This document shows positions 15,021-21,276 of a stretch of 25,872 nucleotides of DNA, piece by piece. The position numbers and the translations under genes were made by a program. Location: contig JAAYAS010000149.1 in the NCBI GenBank assembly GCA_012719255.1, forward strand, positions 1 to 25,872, written 5' to 3'. The stretch comes from Microbacteriaceae bacterium (GTDB lineage: Bacteria; Actinomycetota; Actinomycetes; Actinomycetales; Microbacteriaceae). The notes below the pieces were generated by a model. It saw only the letters and a program-made list of their open reading frames with translations, did not search any database and was not told the DNA's origin. Position 1 is the stretch's first letter. Every line of letters begins with the position of its first letter.

Positions 15021-16441
15021 CCGGCACCGCCGACCGCCCCGGGGCCGACCGGATCCTCCGCTACGCGGATCCGGCCGGCCCCGCCGGCGTCGCGCCCCGG
15101 TTCGCCGAGGCCGGCGCGCCCCCGGCCGAGCCGCGCGACGAGCCGGCCGCCGCCTTCCCGCAACTGCCGGGCGGGCTCAACCCGCTCATCGGCCCGGCGA
15201 ACGCCGAGCCCGAGCCGCGCGAGGACGCCTGGCAGGTGCGCGTGCAGGCGCCGGCCGGCGCCGACGGCGCCCCGGTGATCGTGTACATCCCCGGCGGCGG
15301 TTTCATGACCGGCGCCGGCACGGTGCGCTGGTTCGACTCGCCCGACCTCGTCGAGCGGGCCGGCTGCGTGCTCGTCACCGTCAACTACCGCATCGGCGCC
15401 CTCGGCCACTTCGGGCCCGACGGCTCGGATGCGGTGCACGACTCGCAGCGCCCCCTGCGCGACCTCCTCGCCGCGCTGCGCTGGGTGCGCGAGCGCATCG
15501 CCGACTTCGGCGGCGACCCCGAGCAGGTGACCCTCGCCGGCGACTCGGCCGGCGCCTGGTACGCCTTCGCGCTGTCGACGATGCCCGAGGCGGCGGGGCT
15601 CTTCCGCCGCACGCTGCTCGTGAGCTTCCCGCGCGAGGCGCCGCTCGACGTCGAGGCGCTCGCCGCCCGGCGGGCCGTGTTCGACGAGGCGCTCGCGGCG
15701 CAGGGCGCCGACGGCATCGCCGATGCGCCCGTCGAGGCGGTGCTCGCCGCGCAGGCCGCGCTCGCCCCGGCGTTCGCGGGCCGCGGCATGCCGCTCATGC
15801 CGGCCGCCGGCGGACCGGTGCCCGCCGGGCTGCACGACTTCGAGCGGTCGGCCGGCGCGCTGCACGTCGAATCGATCGCGCTGCTGTCGACGTCCGAGGA
15901 GGCCGCCGCCTTCCTGCTGCGCGCCCCCGAGCAGGCGTTCGCCGATCCGCAGGTCGACGGCTTCATCGGCGCGCGCTTCGCCCGCCCCGACGCCGTGCGC
16001 GAGCACCTCGCCGCGAAGCTGCCCGGCGCGAGCGCGAAGCGGCGGATGGTCGAGGCGCTCACGCTGCACCAGTTCCGCCTCTGCCACCTCGAGCTCGCGG
16101 CCGCCGCCGCGCGGCACGGCGTCGACGCGCACCTCGCGTCGTTCTCGGTGCCGAGCGGCCTGCCGGATGCGGGCAGCCCGCACTGCCTGCCGCTGCCGTT
16201 CCTCTTCGGCGAGCGGTCGGCGTGGCACGACGCCCCGATGCTCGAGGGCATCGACGACGCGACATTCGCGCGCACCTCGTCGGCGCTGCAGGAGTGGGCC
16301 GTCGGCTTCGCGCGCGACGGCGCCCCGGGCTTCGAGGGTAGGGCGCTCGCGCCCTCCCGCCCCGAGTCGCCCGAGCGGCTCGAGCTCGCCGCCGACGGCG
16401 CGCGCCTCGAGCGGCCCGACGAGCTGCCGCTCCTCGGCTGA
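15017..16441 (+). CDS. Carboxylesterase (type B alpha/beta hydrolase)
   Basis: This is a serine esterase of 474 residues. The oxyanion-hole segment YIPGGGFMTG (90-99), VNYRIGALGHF (122-132) and nucleophile elbow GDSAGA with Ser177 are clear. A His in AGSPHCLPLPF is a candidate catalytic base. It starts with GTG at 15017 inside the stop of the Baeyer-Villiger gene (GTGA), so the two are coupled. It should hydrolyse the aryl or alkyl ester formed by that enzyme. It has no signal peptide and is probably cytoplasmic. It is somewhat shorter than typical type B esterases of about 500 residues, mostly at the N-terminus. It is the last gene of the 10466-16441 operon. Confidence 0.88.
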   Translation: MTGTADRPGADRILRYADPAGPAGVAPRFAEAGAPPAEPRDEPAAAFPQLPGGLNPLIGPANAEPEPREDAWQVRVQAPAGADGAPVIVYIPGGGFMTGAGTVRWFDSPDLVERAGCVLVTVNYRIGALGHFGPDGSDAVHDSQRPLRDLLAALRWVRERIADFGGDPEQVTLAGDSAGAWYAFALSTMPEAAGLFRRTLLVSFPREAPLDVEALAARRAVFDEALAAQGADGIADAPVEAVLAAQAALAPAFAGRGMPLMPAAGGPVPAGLHDFERSAGALHVESIALLSTSEEAAAFLLRAPEQAFADPQVDGFIGARFARPDAVREHLAAKLPGASAKRRMVEALTLHQFRLCHLELAAAAARHGVDAHLASFSVPSGLPDAGSPHCLPLPFLFGERSAWHDAPMLEGIDDATFARTSSALQEWAVGFARDGAPGFEGRALAPSRPESPERLELAADGARLERPDELPLLG

Positions 16442-16463
16442 GGCGCGGCAGCGCATCCCGCCG

Positions 16464-16481
16464 CCGGCGCCTCGGCGCCGG
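16464..16481. terminator. Small palindrome after the esterase gene
   Basis: Inverted 8-base arms (16464-16471 and 16474-16481) with a 2-base loop lie just before the main terminator. It may contribute to termination. Confidence 0.3.
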
Positions 16482-16483
16482 AA

Positions 16484-16529
16484 CGACGAAGGGGGGCCGG
16501 GTGGATCACCACCCGGCCCCCCTTCGTCG
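16484..16529. terminator. Bidirectional hairpin terminator between esterase and VAO-like genes
   Basis: Perfect 21-base inverted arms (16484-16504 and 16509-16529) with a 4-base loop (ATCA) lie between convergent stop codons at 16441 and 16554. The base of the stem (CGACGAAGG) is shared with the terminator at 8548-8594. Confidence 0.9.
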
Positions 16530-16553
16530 AGCGCGGCGCGCCCGACCGGACGA

Positions 16554-18101
16554 TCAGCGCTCGTCGCGGAAGCGGGCCGGCCACACGCCCTGCTTGCCGG
16601 GCGAGAGGATGCCGTTGGGGTCGAGCGCATCCTTGAGCCGTTCCTGGAAGCGGAGCGCCGCGTGGTCGTTGAACGAGAACTCGGCGGCGATCTCGTCCAT
16701 GTTGTCGATGTGGCCGCGGTACGGGGTGTAGCCGCGGCGGGCGGCCGCCTCGCGGACCTCGCTGTAGAGGGCGCGCGCGCGGGCGAGCTGCTCCTCGTTG
16801 CCGTTCTCGAAGAAGATCATCGTCACGTGCACGAGGTGGCGGGCGTACACGTGGTAGCCGATGTAGAGGTCGAAGCCGTGCTTCGTGTAGAGCTCCTTCA
16901 CCTCCGAGTAGAAGTCGAGCACCTCGGCACCGCGGGCCGGCACGAGCGGCGCGATGTCGATGTGGCCGCCGTCCTCGGCGTACCAGCCGATCGTCTCGAG
17001 CGGCTTCAGCGTCGGCACGCCGGCCATCGTGGTCTTGTCGATCTCGGGGATGTCGTCGTAGCTGACGGGCGCGCCGTCGCGGCCCTCGTAGACGCGCGAC
17101 TTCACGGTGAAGCCCGGCAGGTCGAAGGCCTCCTCGATGATGCGGAGGCGCTCGCGGATCATCCCGGCGTCGCCGTAGAGGGCGAAGCGGGCGTTCCAGT
17201 GGCCGATGCCCATCTCCTCCTTCATCTCCTCGACGCGCTCGTCGGGGATGGTGCCCTCGCCCTCATAGAAGTCCTTGCGGCGGCCGCGCATGATCGCGGC
17301 GCGCACGACGTTGCCGACGAGGCAGTTGTTCTGGAACACCTCGCGGCGGCGCAGGTCGGCGATGCGGTCGATGAGCTCGGGGAGATCCTCGACGCGGTCG
17401 ACGGTGATGTCGCCCGACACGAAGGTCTCGGGCCACGGCATGAGCCAGATGCCGGCGCGCACGACGATGCCGAGACCCGACTGGGTGAACAGCTGATCGA
17501 CGTTCGGGCCGAAGCCGCCCTTGAAGATGTTCGACAGCGGGCTGTCCTCGAGCGCCCACATGCCGGTGCGCATCAGCGAGCCGTCGGGGAGCACGACCTC
17601 GAGGCCGCAGAGCTGCTGCACGTGGTCGCCGTAGGGCGACATGCCGTAGCCGCGGTCGAGGGCGTTGCCGAGCACCGAGCCCCAGCCGAGCGCCGGCACC
17701 GACACGAACAGCGGCAGGCCGTTCTCCTGGATGTGGTCGAAGAGGTTGAAGAAGGTGACGCCCGGCTCGACGACCGCGTAGGCGAGCTCGGGGTCGACCT
17801 CGTGGATGCGGTTCATGCGGCTGAGGTCGACGACGACCTGCTCGGGCAGGCGCGGCGACGAGCCGCCGTAACCGAGGTTCTTGCCGCGCGAGAACGTCCA
17901 CAGCGGGGTGCCCGTCTCGTTCGCGAGGCGCACGATCGCCTGCACCTCCTCGACGCTGCCGGGGCGGACGCCCGCGGCCGGCGGCCGGCCGGTGTGCAGC
18001 GGGTAGGGGTCGACGTAGCCGTCGCCGTCGCCGTAGGCGATGACGTGCTCGGCGCCGAGGATCTCGGCGGCCCGGCTGAGGAAGGTCTCGAGGTCAGACA
18101 T
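16554..18101 (-). CDS. FAD-linked oxidase, vanillyl-alcohol oxidase / 4-alkylphenol oxidase family
   Basis: This is a 515-residue flavoprotein with an FAD-binding type 4 (PCMH) domain and the VAO-type cap. Family members oxidise para-substituted phenols such as vanillyl alcohol, 4-ethylphenol, p-cresol or eugenol at the side chain. By alignment from memory to fungal VAO, phenolate-binding Tyr108, Tyr503 and Arg504 correspond to Tyr78, Tyr461 and Arg462. The flavin-linking His422 corresponds to His380 (DGGHIDIAP). Asp170 is replaced by Ala137 (VSVPALGWGS). The DPNGILSPGKQGVWP tail is diagnostic. ATG 18101 is preferred over 18191 because homologues begin with a similar segment; no strong ribosome site supports either. 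It is divergent from a LysR gene. It likely generates a p-hydroxyphenyl alcohol or ketone feeding the SDR and Baeyer-Villiger enzymes (inference). Confidence 0.88.
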   Translation of the reverse strand: MSDLETFLSRAAEILGAEHVIAYGDGDGYVDPYPLHTGRPPAAGVRPGSVEEVQAIVRLANETGTPLWTFSRGKNLGYGGSSPRLPEQVVVDLSRMNRIHEVDPELAYAVVEPGVTFFNLFDHIQENGLPLFVSVPALGWGSVLGNALDRGYGMSPYGDHVQQLCGLEVVLPDGSLMRTGMWALEDSPLSNIFKGGFGPNVDQLFTQSGLGIVVRAGIWLMPWPETFVSGDITVDRVEDLPELIDRIADLRRREVFQNNCLVGNVVRAAIMRGRRKDFYEGEGTIPDERVEEMKEEMGIGHWNARFALYGDAGMIRERLRIIEEAFDLPGFTVKSRVYEGRDGAPVSYDDIPEIDKTTMAGVPTLKPLETIGWYAEDGGHIDIAPLVPARGAEVLDFYSEVKELYTKHGFDLYIGYHVYARHLVHVTMIFFENGNEEQLARARALYSEVREAAARRGYTPYRGHIDNMDEIAAEFSFNDHAALRFQERLKDALDPNGILSPGKQGVWPARFRDER

Positions 18102-18233
18102 GGGGTGATCCGATCTGGTCCGGGGGAGGCGGGGCGCGGTGCCGTCGCCGATGACGATTCGCGGGTCGGCGATGACCCGCACTGGGTCCATGGTGGTCGA
18201 CGCCGGTCCTCACGTAAACCGCCGGATTCAGGC

Positions 18234-18258
18234 TAGATTCGTCAGCGGAACTGATGAA
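18234..18258 (+). promoter_or_regulatory. Candidate LysR promoter -10 and adjacent inverted repeat
   Basis: TAGATT (18234-18239) is a good -10 element. Overlapping and following it is an inverted repeat TTCGTCAG (18238-18245) / CTGATGAA (18251-18258) with one mismatch and 5 bases between. It lies in the divergent gap between the VAO-like and LysR genes, a normal place for a LysR autoregulatory site. No clear -35 is seen. Confidence 0.35.
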
Positions 18259-18278
18259 GGGGCGATCGGGAGGTCGAC

Positions 18279-19211
18279 GTGGACGTCCGCAGCAATCCGA
18301 GCATCACGCTGCGCCAGCTCTGGCACTTCGTGACCGCGGCCGAGGCCGGCACGATCAGCCAGGCCGCGCGGCGGCTGCACATGGCGCCGTCGGCGATCTC
18401 GATGTCGCTCGCCGAGCTCGAGCGGCTCACCGGCACGCAGCTCGCGGTGAAGCGCAAGGCGCACGGCCTCACGCTCACCTCGGCCGGGCAGGCCGCCTAC
18501 GCGCAGGCCCGCGAGATCCTCGACCTCGCCGACGAGATCGTGCACCTCTCGGGCGACGACCGCTCGCGGGTGCGCGGCCCGCTCACCGTCGGCTGCTACA
18601 TGCCGCTCGCCCCGGCGGTCATCCCGCACATGCTCCGGGCGTTCGCCGAGGCGTGCCCCGAGGTCGACGTGAACTTCGTCGAGGGCTACCACGACGATCT
18701 GCAGGAGCGGCTCGAGTCGGGCGCGGTCGACGTCGCGTTCCTCTACAACGCTGGCATCGACCCCGGCATCCGCACCGTGCCGCTGCTCGACGTCGAGCCC
18801 TACATGCTGCTCGCCGACGACCACCCGCTCGCCGGGCGCGACGAGGTCGCGGTCGCCGAGGTCGGCGACGAGCCGTTCATCCTCTTCGACGCCCCGCCCA
18901 TCTCGACGCGCGTGCTCGACCTGCTCGGCGATCTCGGCGTGCGGCCCGACGTGCGGCACCGCTCGCGCAGCTACGCGACGGTGCGCTCGCTCGTCGGCGC
19001 GGGGATGGGGTGGTCGGTGCTGTTCCAGCGGCCCGAGCTCGATCTCTCGTACGCGGGTCTGCGGGTCGTGTCGAAGCCGATGCGCGAGCTCGACGAGCGG
19101 GTGCCGCCGCAGGTGTCGCTCGCCTGGTCGCAGTCGGTGCGGCCGAACGCCCGCGCCCGGGCCTGGCTCGACGTCGCGGTGGCGACGTTCCGCGACGCCG
19201 ACCCGGCCTGA
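18279..19211 (+). CDS. LysR-family transcriptional regulator
   Basis: This is a 310-residue regulator with the standard LysR layout. The N-terminal helix-turn-helix is in TLRQLWHFVTAAEAGTISQ and AARRLHMAPSAISMSLAELE (about residues 10-50). A linker helix and the periplasmic-binding-like effector domain from about residue 90 (GPLTVGCYMPLAP...) follow. The start is GTG 18279 with GGGAGG 5 bases upstream; this N-terminus matches family expectation. It is divergent from the VAO-like oxidase and is the natural candidate to control it, usually as an activator sensing substrate or a metabolite. Target and ligand are inferred from position only. Confidence 0.9.
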   Translation: MDVRSNPSITLRQLWHFVTAAEAGTISQAARRLHMAPSAISMSLAELERLTGTQLAVKRKAHGLTLTSAGQAAYAQAREILDLADEIVHLSGDDRSRVRGPLTVGCYMPLAPAVIPHMLRAFAEACPEVDVNFVEGYHDDLQERLESGAVDVAFLYNAGIDPGIRTVPLLDVEPYMLLADDHPLAGRDEVAVAEVGDEPFILFDAPPISTRVLDLLGDLGVRPDVRHRSRSYATVRSLVGAGMGWSVLFQRPELDLSYAGLRVVSKPMRELDERVPPQVSLAWSQSVRPNARARAWLDVAVATFRDADPA

Positions 19212-19242
19212 CGGCGCGCGGCGCGGCGAACCGAGCGGCGGA

Positions 19243-19275
19243 TCGTATACGAAATCGCTGGAGCGGGACTAGACT
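19243..19275 (+). promoter_or_regulatory. Palindrome TCGTATACGA and candidate promoter of the YczE-type gene
   Basis: TCGTATACGA (19243-19252) is a perfect 10-base palindrome. TAGACT (19270-19275) is a good -10 with the palindrome at the -35 position, so a bound protein would block transcription. Short GTATAC-centred palindromes are the usual operator type for GntR regulators, but no link to a specific protein can be made. Confidence 0.4.
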
Positions 19276-19322
19276 CGACGCATCCGGCCGCCCGCGGCCG
19301 TGTCGACGGCGAGGAGGCCCGA

Positions 19323-19994
19323 ATGGCGGCGGCGAGCGCGCGCAACCTGGTGCTGCGGTACCTCACCTTCATCGTCGGCATCTTCGTGATGGCGATCGGC
19401 ATCGCGATGACCGTGCACGCGCGCATCGGCACCACGCCGGTGTCGGCGATCCCGCTCGTGATGAGCTACGCCACGCCGTTCACGATCGGCTTCTACACGG
19501 TCGTCATCAACGCGGTGCTGCTGCTCGCGCAGATCCTCGTGCTGCGGCGGCGGTTCGAGCCGATCCAGCTGCTGCAGCTGCCCGCGGCGTTCGTGTTCGG
19601 CGGCTTCTGCGACCTCGCGGTGTGGCTGCTCGAGGGCTTCCAGCCCGAGTTCTACCTCTGGCAGCTGCTCTACTCGGTGGCGGGCTCGGTCGTGCTCGGC
19701 ATCGGCGTGTGGCTGCAGGTGACCCCGCGCGTGCTCATGCTCGCCGGCGACGGCATCTCGGCGGCCATCTCGCAGGTGACCGGACGCGAGTTCGGCAGCG
19801 TGAAGATCGTCATCGACTCGCTGCTCGTCGCCACCGCCGCGGTGCTCTCGCTCGTGCTGCTCGGCGGCCTCGTCGGCGTGCGCGAGGGCACCTTCGTCTC
19901 GGCCTTCCTCGTCGGCTACGTCGTGCGGCTGCTGCAGCGGCGGGTGCCGTGGCCCGCGGCGCTGCGGCGGCCGGAGTCGGCGGCGCACGACTAG
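19323..19994 (+). CDS. YczE/YitT-type integral membrane protein
   Basis: This is a 223-residue membrane protein with about five or six hydrophobic segments, a GIAMTVHARIGTTPVSAIPLV region near the N-terminus and LMLAGDGISAAISQVTGREFGSVK in the middle, both typical of the YczE (COG2364) group. Its molecular function is not established in the family. Some members are associated with secretion or antibiotic production loci, but nothing here supports that. A GAGGAGG-like ribosome site lies just before ATG 19323. Its stop codon overlaps the stop of the convergent amidase gene within CTAG (19991-19994), so no terminator fits between them. Confidence 0.8.
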   Translation: MAAASARNLVLRYLTFIVGIFVMAIGIAMTVHARIGTTPVSAIPLVMSYATPFTIGFYTVVINAVLLLAQILVLRRRFEPIQLLQLPAAFVFGGFCDLAVWLLEGFQPEFYLWQLLYSVAGSVVLGIGVWLQVTPRVLMLAGDGISAAISQVTGREFGSVKIVIDSLLVATAAVLSLVLLGGLVGVREGTFVSAFLVGYVVRLLQRRVPWPAALRRPESAAHD

Positions 19995-21247
19995 CCGCCC
20001 CCGAACACCCCGTCCACCGTCCGCGCCGCCCCGAGCGTCGCGGCATCGCCGAAGCGGCGGCCCATGAGCGTGAGGCCGACCGGCAGTCCCTCGGGGCGCA
20101 GCGGCAGTGTCGCCATCGGCGCGCCGAGCATCGTGCCCGGGCCGGTGTTGCGGATGTAGAGCGGGAACGTCGGCACCCGCTCGCCGAGGTGCTCGACGGT
20201 GGCGTCGTCGCCGATCGGCGGCGCGGGCGCCGGCGTCGACGGGAACGCGACGACGTCGAGCCCGCGGTCGTCGAGCATCCGCTCGTAGAGGTCGCGCGCC
20301 CGGTGGACGTTCGCGAGCTGCGCCGCGTACTCGTCGGCCGGCACCGGCGCGTCGATCATCGAGCCGACGATCGCCCGCACGTCGGGGCTCGCGATCTTGT
20401 CGCGCAGGCGGGCGAGGGCCTCGCTCGGCGGGCAGTCGAACGCCTCGGCGGCGTGGGCCGCGAGCTGCTGACGGGTCTCGAAGAGCACGACCGGCATCTC
20501 GGCGGCGTGCGCGAGGTCGTGGCCCTCGCCCCACTCGAGCTCGACGATCTCGACGGCCTCGCGCAGGCGGTCGAGCGCCGCATCCCAGGCGGCCCGCGTG
20601 CTCGGATGCAGCTCGCGCACGAGCTCGGCGGGCACGCCGATGACGGGCCGCTCGATGTCGGCCGGTCGAGTGCCGGCGATCCAGCGGGCCGAATCGAGGA
20701 TGCGGTCGAGGTCGCGGGCGAACACGCCGATCGTGTCGCGGGTCCACGAGAGCCCGATCTTGCCGTCGAGCGGCCACAGCCCCACCGAGGGGCGGTAGCC
20801 GTACGTGCCGCTGAGGCTCGCGGGGATCGCGATCGAGCCGCCGGTGTCGCTGCCGAGCGCGAGGTCGACCTCGCCGCTCGCCACCGCCGCCGCGCTGCCG
20901 CCCGACGAGCCGCCGGCGGTGCGCTCGGGATCGTGGGGATTCCGCACCGGCCCGTAGGCGGCGTTGTTCGAGGTGATGCCGAAGGCGAGCTCGTGCATGC
21001 TCGTGGTGCCGACGACGACGGCGCCGCGGTGGCGCAGCAGCGCGACGATCGCCGCGTCGGCGCTCGCGGTGCGGCGCGCGAGCGCGCGGTTCGAGCCCGA
21101 GAACGGGAAGCCGGCGACCGCGATGTTCGCCTTCACCGCGAGCGAGAACGGCTCGACCCCGGCGGGCACGCGCGCGAGCTGCGCGTCGATCTGCTCGGGC
21201 GCGGCGAGGGTGTCCCATTGGTCGGGGATGGGCGTGGGCGGTCGCAG
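19991..21247 (-). CDS. Amidase (amidase-signature family), start uncertain
   Basis: This is a Ser-cisSer-Lys amidohydrolase of the amidase-signature family. The catalytic Lys (SLAVKANIAVAG), cis-Ser in GGSSGGS and nucleophile Ser in SDTGGSIAIPAS are all present in the right order, about 418 residues in total. The region GLPVGLTLMGRRFGD near the C-terminus is also characteristic. The start is a problem: between the upstream phosphatase stop (21277) and the conserved region there is no in-frame ATG or GTG. The only candidates are CTG at 21247 (used here) or a GTG at 21169 that would cut into the expected N-terminus. No ribosome site supports either. Substrate is unknown; the family covers aryl, aliphatic and peptide amides. 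It is only 29 bases downstream of the phosphoesterase. Confidence 0.8.
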   Translation of the reverse strand: MRPPTPIPDQWDTLAAPEQIDAQLARVPAGVEPFSLAVKANIAVAGFPFSGSNRALARRTASADAAIVALLRHRGAVVVGTTSMHELAFGITSNNAAYGPVRNPHDPERTAGGSSGGSAAAVASGEVDLALGSDTGGSIAIPASLSGTYGYRPSVGLWPLDGKIGLSWTRDTIGVFARDLDRILDSARWIAGTRPADIERPVIGVPAELVRELHPSTRAAWDAALDRLREAVEIVELEWGEGHDLAHAAEMPVVLFETRQQLAAHAAEAFDCPPSEALARLRDKIASPDVRAIVGSMIDAPVPADEYAAQLANVHRARDLYERMLDDRGLDVVAFPSTPAPAPPIGDDATVEHLGERVPTFPLYIRNTGPGTMLGAPMATLPLRPEGLPVGLTLMGRRFGDAATLGAARTVDGVFGGG

Positions 21248-21276
21248 GGGCCCGGTCCGGTGGGTGGGGGAGTGGG

